Shown: piece by piece, positions 18,089 through 29,200 of the stretch
How positions within the stretch are numbered: the stretch's first letter is position 1
How the letters are laid out: each line of letters opens with the position of its first letter
Source: an uncultured Eubacteriales bacterium
GTDB taxonomy: Bacteria > Bacillota > Clostridia > Lachnospirales > Lachnospiraceae
Direction of reading: 5' to 3'
NCBI GenBank assembly: GCA_951800645.1
Contig: CATOIK010000004.1
Coordinates: 88,627-152,626 of the forward strand
DNA: 64,000 nucleotides
The notes under the pieces: model-generated
Told to the model about the DNA's origin: nothing
The model's database searches: none
What the model saw: the letters and a program-made list of their open reading frames with translations, nothing else
Program-made: the position numbers and the translations under genes

Positions 18089-18117
18089 ATTTTAACATCA
18101 TTCCCGGAGTATGGCAA
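18089..18117 (-). promoter_or_regulatory. Promoter of the HipA-like kinase pair
   Basis: On the minus strand a -35 box TTGCCA (18112-18117) and -10 box TAAAAT (18089-18094) are separated by 17 bp. They place the transcript start about 20 nt before ATG 18060. The pair therefore seems to have its own promoter rather than depending on ardC transcription, typical of a toxin-antitoxin module. Confidence 0.65.
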
Positions 18118-18168
18118 CTTTAACATCATCAGTCGATTATTCAATTTTCAATGTGCTAAAAATACATG

Positions 18169-19710
18169 CTACGGCTCGCAATCACATCCTATTGCAGAAT
18201 GCCGCACTTTTCCTTTTTCAGCGGCTTTATCCTTAATATAGCTTGACACGGAATCAATCTCTGCAGGATTCAGCCACTTTTCCGCTCCTTCCGGAACCTT
18301 CACACATCCCTTGCTGTTCAATTCAAAAAACTTTCCAGCTGCCTGCATAGACTTCACTTTACCTCTAAGTTCTGGAGCTAACTCTCTGTATCGCACATTT
18401 TCTTCTGCCGGTCCTGGCATTACAATCTGCGCAATCTGTTCGGCCACCATCTTCACATCCGGATGCTGTCCCATCAGGACATCCAGATTATCTACTGAAG
18501 AAATCCCCTGCTGAGTAATTGTAAACATAGCAAACCGTTTTGATTCAATCTCCGGGAAATGAAATCCCAGTGTGCAAACTTCTCTTTGATTTTGAGCTTC
18601 TGTAAATTTCTTTATAGCCTCCTCCGGCGATGAATGATATGTAATTTTATCTCCCAATGTAAAAAACTCTAATCGCCCAAGAGATTCTGCACCTTTTTCC
18701 TGATTATTGCTTTGCTGTATTGCCTTATTTTCATCTTGAACAGCCTTATCTTTCATTTCAAAAGATAGGTGATTATTCTTCTCTGCTTCAGCAAGAGGCA
18801 GCAATTCGGCGTGATATTCTAGGTAGTCCGCTGCCCGCTCTGCCTCTCGAATCGCCCTAATCAATACATCCGGCTGCTTTTTTATTCCCTGTATCCAAGC
18901 CTGAACATATGCCGCATGATTATCAATATGGTACTGAGTCTGCTCTATTGGAAGATGGATTCCCATAAATACAGAGCCAAGTTCTGCTACAAGTTCCTCA
19001 TATGCATACGCTTGTGAACCAAATGTATTATCCAATGGACGATTTAAGCGATTTGCCGCAGCTGTTGCGTGGGTCAGCTCATGCAATGCTGTAACATTAT
19101 ATTCATACTCTGAAACAAACGCCTGTTGCTCCGGAAGATGAATTCTATCCTCTGCCGGACTGTAAAAAGCATATTTCCCACCATCATTTAAAATCTCCAC
19201 TCTCATACTTGCTGATATTTTTGCAACGATGTCATTTAATGGCGGAATCGGATTTGATGATAAATCTGGAAGCGGTTCCAAACCGTCGATAAATTTCCCA
19301 TTGAACACAGTATAATACCGGGGATAAATGTTAATGTCTAAATCAACATCCGGGGTCTGCGCCCGTAACTGTCTATATTCCCCCCATGTAATAAACTTTT
19401 TTTCTTTTTCATCAAAAGGCATCCAATACTCTATCTTTTCCCCTTTTGCGCCTTTCTGCAGTTTCCAGCCCTTATCCTGAATCTGCTTAAATGTAGCCCA
19501 TCTGGAATCTGTGTAGCCTTTTTTCTGAGCCATCATATACAGATAAAGCTGATTGATTCCTCTGTAGGTGTTTCCTGTCAATGCATTAGATTGTATCACT
19601 GAAACAGTATTCCAACCACACTTCCAATCCAATGATTGTTTCTCAAGAGACTCAACAAACGCATCTGCCACATCCTGCCGGTACTCTTTAACTTTCGGAT
19701 TCATCCTCAT
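18169..19710 (-). CDS. ArdC-like antirestriction protein with zincin domain
   Basis: ArdC-type proteins bind single-stranded DNA and protect incoming conjugative DNA from restriction. The 513-aa protein has the ArdC N-terminal domain (SLDWKCGWNTVSVIQSNALT, about residues 25-45, then YRGINQLYL) and a metallopeptidase-like centre with the zinc motif HELTH followed by AAANRLNR (about 210). A poorly conserved C-terminal extension follows residue 330. The start at 19710 has GGAGGGAGACAGCT upstream. A 30-codon gene overlaps its start by 23 bp. It is the first gene after the surface-protein operon terminator. Confidence 0.85.
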   Translation of the reverse strand: MRMNPKVKEYRQDVADAFVESLEKQSLDWKCGWNTVSVIQSNALTGNTYRGINQLYLYMMAQKKGYTDSRWATFKQIQDKGWKLQKGAKGEKIEYWMPFDEKEKKFITWGEYRQLRAQTPDVDLDINIYPRYYTVFNGKFIDGLEPLPDLSSNPIPPLNDIVAKISASMRVEILNDGGKYAFYSPAEDRIHLPEQQAFVSEYEYNVTALHELTHATAAANRLNRPLDNTFGSQAYAYEELVAELGSVFMGIHLPIEQTQYHIDNHAAYVQAWIQGIKKQPDVLIRAIREAERAADYLEYHAELLPLAEAEKNNHLSFEMKDKAVQDENKAIQQSNNQEKGAESLGRLEFFTLGDKITYHSSPEEAIKKFTEAQNQREVCTLGFHFPEIESKRFAMFTITQQGISSVDNLDVLMGQHPDVKMVAEQIAQIVMPGPAEENVRYRELAPELRGKVKSMQAAGKFFELNSKGCVKVPEGAEKWLNPAEIDSVSSYIKDKAAEKGKVRHSAIGCDCEP

Positions 19711-19780
19711 AGCTGTCTCCCTCCATCAGTTCTTCTTCTGAAATAGTGTCGGTATCAATAAAAATAATGGTTCCTTCCAT
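19688..19780 (-). CDS. 30-aa acidic leader peptide overlapping ardC
   Basis: A short frame starting at ATG 19780 has an excellent ribosome binding site (TTTGGAGGAAAAATC) and encodes MEGTIIFIDTDTISEEELME and then GDSYEDESES. It ends 23 bp inside ardC, whose own SD (GGAGGGAGAC) lies within it. This suggests translational coupling of ardC to a small acidic peptide, 12 of whose 30 residues are Asp or Glu. An acidic peptide could mimic DNA as ArdA and Ocr do, but that is speculation. Confidence 0.55.
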   Translation of the reverse strand: MEGTIIFIDTDTISEEELMEGDSYEDESES

Positions 19781-19815
19781 GATTTTTCCTCCAAATTAAA
19801 TATGAAAAAACTACT

Positions 19816-19878
19816 GAATATTGATTAACCGATAGCTTCTCATATTACAATAGGCCATTTTTCGGTTAATCAATATTC
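19816..19878 (-). terminator. Inverted repeat with 17-bp perfect arms, probable terminator
   Basis: GAATATTGATTAACCGA at 19816-19832 is repeated in perfect reverse complement at 19862-19878, with a 29-nt loop. On the minus strand it follows the 103-aa membrane protein gene by about 25 nt and is followed by AGTAGTTTTTTCAT, so it can act as a terminator of the transfer/surface operon. The long AT-rich arms and large loop are unusual for a simple terminator, so a protein-binding or recombination site is also possible. Confidence 0.55.
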
Positions 19879-19902
19879 TATTTCCAAGGTTCACACTTCA
19901 CA

Positions 19903-20214
19903 TCAAATTCCCAGATACAGCATCAGCTGTTCCCTTGCCATCTGGTAAATTTCAAACAATTCTGCCCGTGGTTCCGGATATACCAGCGCAACAATTCCAA
20001 TAAATGCAAAGATGATAAGCAATATGGCTGCACAAATCCTGATTAAACCGGCTAATACTTTAACCGTAAACTTAAAAGTGTTTGATTTTTCAACTACTAC
20101 AACTTCTTTGTCCGGCGCTATATCATACTTTTCTTTTAAACTTTCCTGTTTCTCCTCAAAGGAACGCTCTTCTATGACTTTTTGCTTTAAATTAGGCTTA
20201 TACTTTCCGGCCAT
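19903..20214 (-). CDS. Small membrane protein at the end of the surface-protein operon
   Basis: The 103-aa protein has a charged N-terminal half (KVIEERSFEEKQESLKEKYD) and one long hydrophobic segment (about residues 50-78, VLAGLIRICAAILLIIFAFIG onward) before a short tail. It overlaps the 3' end of the giant adhesin gene by 17 bp, so translation is coupled. I recognise no named family. It could help membrane insertion or assembly of the neighbouring surface protein. Confidence 0.6.
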   Translation of the reverse strand: MAGKYKPNLKQKVIEERSFEEKQESLKEKYDIAPDKEVVVVEKSNTFKFTVKVLAGLIRICAAILLIIFAFIGIVALVYPEPRAELFEIYQMAREQLMLYLGI

Positions 20215-23200
20215 CAGATGCCACCTCCTTTTTCTTATTTCTGGACAGAATGTAAAGAATCAATGCGACCAAAAGCAGTAACATCAGCAGTGCAATAACA
20301 GATGCCAAAATCTTATTTTGCATAATCCAGTCCAACAAAGACTCCCAAAGGCTCTTTTTACCAGCATTATCTGAATCTTCTCCTGATTCCAATTCGGGCT
20401 CTGTAATTTCCGGGACAACCGATGCTTCTAGAACATATTTAGCGTGTATTTCTTTTGCGCTGAATGCTTCTATGCTCACAAGCCCCTCATATCTGGCTGT
20501 AACCGTAGCAACCATTTTACGACCAGTCGCCATAGCCTGGCGATATACGATGCCTTCTGTCTCCCATGGCTCTGATGTCCATTCCACAGCATCAATTACA
20601 TATGCTTCGGGGTTAAGTCCCATATAATCCAACAGAGCATCTTCATATCCTTCAAATGGATTTTCCTCTACATTTGGAATTAGCTCATTGCCCATGGCGT
20701 AATAATCCGCATCCGAATCTTCTACGATTACTGGGAAATAGAAGTCATTTTCCCATCGGTAATCCGTGTATTCATAATCCTTCAGGGGAACAGTCTTGAT
20801 TACGACCGCCCCTGAATTATCATTTAACACTTCCACTTCTGCCTGAGCTGGGATCTGGTCAGCTGCCTCCACATCCTCATAGGTAATTATGTCCGATGCA
20901 GTTATCATCTGTTCCGGCAGCTCCACTTCAACTACTTCATAGTTTTCAAGCCGATAGCTCTGTCCATCTTGCTCTATGTATTCCTCAGGAATATGATTTT
21001 CTGGGTCATCTGAAAATGGCGCTGATATGGAGGTAATCGTCTCTGGCCCGGTTCGTGCTATTTCCGTTTCTGCAGCTTTACTCTGAAATGCAAATGCAAA
21101 CAGAAAGAAAATTGTCAGAAGTATTCCTGTCAATACGAGATATGACCAGCGTTTCTTAGTAATATTTCCGTCCCCTCCTTGTCCCTCTAATTTTTCCTTT
21201 TTCCACAGCACAAGCAGCAGCCATGCTGCAGCCATGAAGATAAGTGCATGCACAACCCACGAAATAGAAGACCAATCCCCTGTGCGAGGCAATCCTGGAA
21301 TAATTACTCCGTTCAGTCCGAATGCACTAAATCCTCGACCGCTGAGCCGATGGGTATAAGAGGCATGTACTTTACCAATCTTGATAGGTTGCTTAAAGTT
21401 ATAAATAACAGTTGTTCCGCTTACGCTTCCATCTGGATGTACCGTCAATTCATAAATCGTGTCATCCAACTTGTAACCGTCCGGTGCCTGCATCTCCTGA
21501 ACATGGTAAACTCCTGTTCTGTCCGGAGCAAAATTTAGAATACCATTTTCATCCGTCCTTCCGGTTGCAACATATCCGGTATCGTTCCAGATTTTAAATA
21601 CGGCCCCAGAAAGTGGATTCTTATACTCTCCATCCAACTTCGTCAGTATGATGTCGGGTGCTTTCACATTCCGGATACTCTTGATCTGGCTTTCCAAGCG
21701 TCCGTTTACTATCTTGAAGCTATATAATTCTGGATTTATCAGGTACCCTTCCGGAGCTTTCACTTCGCGGAATGTATAGCTGCCATCCGCAGGAAGTTCT
21801 ATTTTTATCATACCGGCATCATCCGATATAGCTGTCGTATAAAGCGAACCATCCGAATCATAAAATTCAAAAGTAGCTCCCGGCAGATAGATTCCATCTT
21901 CTGACATTTTCCGGAATGTAATGTAGGATGTAGAAGGAATATCACCTCCCAGCTTTTTATTTTTAGCCGTTAATACCAATGTTTCTGCGCCACGAGGAAC
22001 TTTAAACTCTAAATCCGCCATTCGGTTGTAGCCTGCAGGCGCTTTCACCTCGTGCAGATAATACACCTTATCGGCTATCAGTTTTCCTGTTACCTGATGA
22101 GACTCCGTCATCGATGTCCACGAATCATAAATCACACCATATTCATCAAGAATCTGGAATTCAGCACCCACCAGTGGTTTTCCTGTTGCTTCACTGACTT
22201 TAAGGATTTCAATCTGTGTTTCTGCATTTTTCATCTGAACTTTATCAATGCTGCCATCCAGGCTTACCTTAAACTTCACTTCAAGCGCATAGGAAAAACC
22301 ATCTGCAGGACGCCGCTCAACAAGGATATATTCCTCCCCTGCACTCAAAACTCCAACTATTTCTTTCGGCTTATCCGTAGATACCCAGGAAACTACTTCT
22401 TTTCCATCTTTATCCAGGATTGCCATGTGGTTGCCTGGCTGCTCTCTCTCGCCGGTAATATCCGTTTTTGAAACAATTACATGCGTAGGCTTATCAACCA
22501 TAACCACAATATCGTTTCCACCGTCCTTACTAATCGTGAAAGGCATATCTTCCGCATAGGCGTATCCCGAAGCCGGGGTTACTTCGTGAAGATAATACTT
22601 CTGTCCCGCAATAAGTTGGCAAAGAATCTTCACAAAGTCCGTTTGAGATTCAAAAATCAGTTCCTGTCCTTTGGCAAAGTCTTCTGTCGTATTGGCTGCT
22701 GTCGCGGGGGATTTATCCTCATTTAAGATTTGTAGCATGGCTCCTTTTATGGGTTCCGCATTAGAACCGGTTGCTATCGCTACTTTCCTTACTTCTAATT
22801 TCGTTTCCTCATCACGCATCTGAATTTTGTCAATGCTGCCATCCAAACTCACTTTGAATTTAATCTCCTTCGCATAGGCAAATCCGTCTGCTGGCCGCCG
22901 CTCAACAAGGGTATATTCCTCTCCTGCCTTTAAAACTCCAACGATTTCTTTCGGTTTATCTGTGGAAATCCAGCTTAAAATCACATCTCCAGCCTTATCA
23001 CAGAGTTCCATTTCACAGCCTGGAACTTCCTCCTCACCGGTAATCTCTGCTTTGGACGCCTGAATATAAGTCGGTTTGTTCACCATGACAATAGCGTCCA
23101 CCGTTCCATCTTGATTTACCGTAAATGGTATATCTGCAGCATAAGAGTACCCGTCTACCGGCTGTTTCTCCCGGAGAATATAGGTTTCTCCCGGAGTAAG

Positions 23201-26200
23201 GACGCCCTCTAACTGATGCGGTTTATCTGTTGATACCCATGATGCAATTTCATTACCTGCTTTATCCAGTATAGCCATGTGGTTTCCCGGCTGTTCTGCA
23301 TTGTTCGTAATATCCTGCTTGGAAATAATAACCTTCGTCTTTCGATCTGACGCAATAATATGCTCTATCGACGCCATATCATTCAGTTCTATCTGCAGCT
23401 TATTACTCTCCAATACAGTTCCATCTGTATAAGCAGTCGTTTCTGTAAGCAGATAGCTCTTGCCCTTTTTGAACAACTCCCGCTCCGATGTGTCTGGCAG
23501 CCAGCGTGTAAATACCGCACAGCTTCCAGCCCCTTCAGGAACTGTCCCGGTTGTTCCCCAGGCTGTTACCTCTCTGCCATCCGCTTCCCGGATTACTTCG
23601 TAGTGGATTCCTTTATACAGGCCCGGATCGATTGTAATATACTCATTACCTGCAAGAGTAACCGTATCTCCGCTCTTTATTGTTCCTGTACGGCTTCCAT
23701 CAAATGCATACCGGCCCTTCAATTCCTTACCTGCAGCTGAGTATAGACGAATCGTAAAGCGGCTTGTCTCATCTGCATAAAGTCGTTTTCCGGAACCGGT
23801 CAACTCATTATGGATTGTAAGCCGATCTTCTTGAAGAACCGGCACCGTTTTTGTGGCAGCAACGGTACCGCCGTTATGCTTCAGAACTGCCGTAACGGAA
23901 GCTTCCTGTCCGGACGCCTCAGTCATAAATGAAAGAGTCCGGCTCTCCAGAGGTTTCACTGATCTTTCGGTAAAAGTAATATGATTCCCTTCACATACTC
24001 CGGTTCCTGGATCAAGCACAGTAGTATTTTCATCCGTTCGGATTGTCAGATTCATATCACAAGTAATATTTGCAGTATTAACAATCGTAACCGTGTTCCA
24101 TACAGCCTGCGTCGGGTCAAGCGCATCTCCCGGCTTTCCATTATGATTTCGCATTGTAATCCTTGGATTCTCGGGTGATACATTATTTTTGATAATTTGT
24201 TCCGGTACATTTTCACTGGGCCGGAAAGATGCAATTTCTATTCCATCTGCATATGCCAGGGAAAGTGTGACATTTTCCGTCTTCCTTCCTGGAACCCGAA
24301 AGGTTCCGTCTTCTGCAAAATCAATAATCCGTGTGGTTCTGGCTGTCACAGCTTCCGTCCCATCAGAATATAAAGTTCGTTCTGTAATGGTATAAGCTGC
24401 TCCATCCTGCAGACCGTCAAACTCGTGAAGCACATAGTCGTCTTCGCTCGCCGTCCAGACAGCAATCACCGTTCCTTCCGCATCCGTCACGGTATTTGTC
24501 ACTTTTACGGCATATCTGCCTTTCAATGTCACGGATTGGATTGAATCCATATCTTTGCTATCTGTATCCACATGCTCGGTTCCGGATGTAATATAAGATA
24601 CTGTAATCGTATTTAACCGATTGCTAATATTAACAATCCTCCGTCCGTCTGCTGACAATGTGAACATGACCGGTTTCATCAGATTGTAACCTGCGGGAGC
24701 CTGCAACTCCTTCAGCAGATAACTGCGACCTGCAATCAGCCCTTCCAACACATGAGCGGTCTCATCCTGCCTGGTTGTCCAGGCCTCCACTGGATTCGCT
24801 TCATCATAAACCAAATTATCTTCTTCATCTCGACCAGTAATCTCATATACGGCCAGCTTTGCTCCGGCTACAAAAGTACTATTACTGTTATCATCGCCCA
24901 GTGCATCAAAATCTTTCTTACTGATAGATACTCTTGTTTTTTCGTCGGTTACCACTATGGATTCTTCTGCAGATTCTCCCCAGGCATAGGATACTCCCTG
25001 CTTATCCGGAGCAAACTGCCATTTAAAAATCTGGGTATTGACAGAAAATCCATCCGGCGGCGTCACTTCACGCAGCTTATACCAATAAGGTTGTATGCTT
25101 CCATCCTTCTGAATTTCTCCTATAGGAAGACCGCTTACCTTAACTTTCCCTGTCTGACTGCTTACACTGCGCGTCAGCACCGGTGTCCGCATATCATTCT
25201 GACAATACGCTGTCAACTCAAAAACGGCTCTGGAAAGCTGCGTACCTTCCTTATCAGTTTTGACAATCTCAACGGTTCCTTCCACCGGTACATCCGTTAC
25301 CCGGATTATACGGATTTCGTCCTCTTGCCGATATTCAATCCGAACCGGCTCAAAGGTTGTATAATAGCCTGGACTGTGAAGCTCTGCCAAATAGTAAATC
25401 CCGCTGTCCAGCCGCTTAATCGTATGTGGCTTCAGATCGCCCTGGACATATCCATCCGGAATCCTGTTATTGATGAAATCCCGCTCTGTATATACACCAT
25501 CCTGACCGGTTATCCAATCGGTTTCCAGGTATTCCGGTGCCTGAACAAATTCCCCGGCACCATCAGCACGATACAGCCCCAGATGAGCACCTGTCAACTC
25601 TCCCTTTCGGTCTTTCACCTCTTTGGATATGATAAGCTGGCCTTCCTGATTCTCTACATGGTAACGCTGCACATCTACAGTATCTATAACCGTCAATACC
25701 ATATCTTCTGCCTTTGCATAGCCCTTAGGCGCAAGCGTTTCCACCAGAACATATTTTGCGCCGGATGGCAGATAATTCAGACGGCGTCTTCCTTCTAATG
25801 TCTGATAAGAATTTGCATATCTGTTTACTTCCGGAAGCTGCCGATAATCAAACTGATACTCGAATGTGAAATCTCGTCCTGTTTTTCTCCCTGTTTCTCC
25901 ATACACTGTGATACGAATGTCGTGTTCATCCGATGTTCGATACAGCACTACTGCAGAGGTTGGGAAAATGCTTTCTGCCCCGCCGGACATGGAAGAACCC
26001 AAGATTTCCGCTGATACAAATTCAGCTGTCCGTATCTGTCCATTGGATTCCCAGGATACGCTGGTTCCAGCCTGAACGCCGTAATTACGGTACATCTCCT
26101 CAAATGCCGGGATAAAACCTTCATAATCCTCTCTATCTCCACTCACCCAGGAATCCACTGCCTTACTTTTATAATACTGCGGCTTCCCATCACGATAGAT

Positions 26201-29200
26201 AACTGCTCCATTCTCGTCCAGCTGTGCCTCATACAAGGTAAACTCTGCTCCGGCCAGTAGTTTTTTCTCCGCATCCTCCAGATAGTATTTCTCCACTTCC
26301 ACCTTGGTATGATCATCATACATAACGAAATTTTGAACATCAGGTGTATTACAAATTTCCACCTCAACCGGTTCACTGGCTATAAATCCTGATGGTACTT
26401 TCAATTCTTCCAGCACATATAACCCTTCCGGAAGTCCCTCTAAGTAGAGCGGAGAACCACCGGTTGTCCAGTTTGCCGTCAACACCTCCGGAGTTCCTGC
26501 ACGATTATTAGTGGACAAATATCTTATCGGTTTCTCATCTTTCTTTTTCAGATAATACCCCTGAGGATAAGTAACTGTATCCGATGTATAAACCTTTTCA
26601 GCTGCATACAAGGCAATTTCAGCGCCGGGCAGACTGCCAAAACTATAAGTCCCCATTCCTTCTGTTGTGCTGCCAATCACTTTTGGATGCCCGAAAATCG
26701 CCATCTGATTCATGTCCAGAACATCAACCGTGTATTTTTCCACTCCGTCAACCTTATCAATGACTTCTTTAATGGTTTTATCCACCATTGTCACATTCTG
26801 AGACTTGGCCGTCTCCAAAACAGAGATGCCGGTTGGCATGCCTTTCAAATATCCATCCGGAGCTTTTAATTCTTCCATGATGTAATATCCTGCAGGCAAA
26901 CGCTTCAGAATATCTGCCTGGCCGTCTGTCTTCTGATCATGGAACGGATCGTTTGGCGTCTTGTCAGAAGTCACCCAGGTATTTTCCAGAATATAGCCCT
27001 CTCCCAAACGATGATACAGCTTCTTCCGGCTCTGTTCCTGAACCGTATCATCTCCGTCATACAGTTCTTCATGCATATTGATACGATAAGCCGCATGATT
27101 GTATTCTTCCAGGTTATCACTATCCTGCTGACGGACAAAATCACCGTTCCGGTCATACAAATCCGTGCTCTTGTCATAGGTTTCTTCACTGCGCTGATAG
27201 TATTTCGGTAAACCATGGCTATCGTATACCGGATTCATCTGCTTTTCAAAGTGTCCATTATTGTCATCCATCAGAACTTCATCATTCATATTCTGGCCTG
27301 CCTGGTTTGTATTGACGCTGGTTTCCTTATGACTTTCCTCACCGGTCTCTGACTTCCAGGTACCAGTTATATAGCCGGATTCTGTATGCTCATAAGATGG
27401 CCGATCTTCTGCAGGGATGTCCTGGCCAGAATTATTTGAAACATCCAGCGTGATGTCCTCTCTGTATCCTTCCTGATTCTCGCCAACCGTTGCAATGCGG
27501 GATGTGGTAATTTTATCTCTGGCGATAATATTTCCATGTTCATCTCTACGGATATTTACTGCCCAGACAAGGATCTGTTCCTTTCCATCTGATGTCAGCT
27601 CCAACACATAAGCCATACCAGTATAGGGATCTACCAGCGCATCACGGTTTCCGTCCCGGTCTAGATGATATACAAGCGTTCCTTCTCCAACTTCCAGAAC
27701 CTTATCCTTTGCAGAATAACGAATCTTCGTGAAATCTCCGCCCACAAATTCCAGATACGGCGTTCCGCCTTTAAATGCGAAAATAGAATATTCACTATCC
27801 GTCTTATTAAAATTGTGTTTATCTGACTCAATCTGCTCCAGCGGTATCCTCTTGTAATTTCGGTCATATCCGTAAAGAATCTTCTGACCGTCTACTATTT
27901 CAGTAACAGTTACTGCCAGGCTATCCAAGTCATAATAGAGAATGTCTGTATCTGGGCGCTGGATTGTTTCTGCTCTCCAGATATTTCCCTCTGCTTCAAC
28001 AACTTCTTCTTTATCATTGACACCTGCTGGGTACTTCACTTCATAGAGATTACCATTTTCGTCTCGTTCCTGAACAAACTCAACTTTTTCACCGGCGTAT
28101 CCTTCTTTTACATACATCCTGGTTACATTATTCGTAAGATTCCGCTCAATAACCAGACCTTCATAAGCAAGATCCTCCGTGTCTCCCGATGGATTAAGAG
28201 CAATCGCATCAAACAAGGTCACCGTTGCACCAACTACATAGCGGTTTACATCGTCTGCAGTCTCCAGTTTTTGTGTAATATAGCCGTATCCGGCAAAGTT
28301 TCTGCCTTCATAGACAAGTTCCACTTGCTCGCCTGCAGCTTTCCGACTGGAAAGATACTCCAAAATTCCTTTTTTCCAGGCATATCCCAGATAATTGCCA
28401 TTCTCATAGGCATATACCAAAGTTGGGTCATTCCCAATCTCAACCAGCTTTCCATCCACACGGCCGCTTACTTTGTATGTCACTGTTTTATCGTCCGTAG
28501 TATTAGCCGTATCCGCACTGGATTCCTTCACTTTTTCTACCCGCAGCTTAATTGGGTAGTTCTCCACATTCACACTTGCCACATTAACAACATCCTGCGG
28601 TTTTGTCGCATTCGCAGTCTGGTCATCCGATGGATACTCATAGATTGCAGCCACAACCCTCTCATCTTTGTTGCCTTCTTTATAATAAGCAACCTGATCA
28701 GAATATACTTCTAATGCAATCGGCTTACTTCTGGCATAACCGGCAGGCGGCTTTACCTCAGCAATAACATAGGCTCCCGCACCAAGCGGCTGCGGTGTTT
28801 CCAGATAGCCCACCGTCTGGTCTGCATAAACAAGGGATTTGTTCTTATCCTCGTCTTTCATAAGCCCATCACGGACCGTCGTGTAAGATTTCATTGCTAC
28901 GGTGTGGTTGCCCTTCGCATCTCCAAGATAAATCTGCTCAGCCTCTTCACAGATGGGTGTTCCTGCAGGAACAATGCCGGTATAAAGATCCCCCAGTTCA
29001 ACCTCCTTTCCGGTAATCCGGTCAATCCAGCTTGCACGGCGCTTTATAGGTCGAATATCTGTTGCGCCCATAGCCGTCAAAAATTCCTTTGTACCGCTTA
29101 TCAAAGTAGCTTCCTCGTAGAACAGCACCTCTCCAGTTCCATCCGGACGCTCATCCCTCTGGGCCGCATAGATGTTGAAAATAGCGCCGTCATGCAGGAT

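Noticed and set aside
24752..25798. 348-codon plus-strand frame opposite the giant adhesin
   Set aside because: It is antisense to Cna-B repeats, has no SD and no family pattern.
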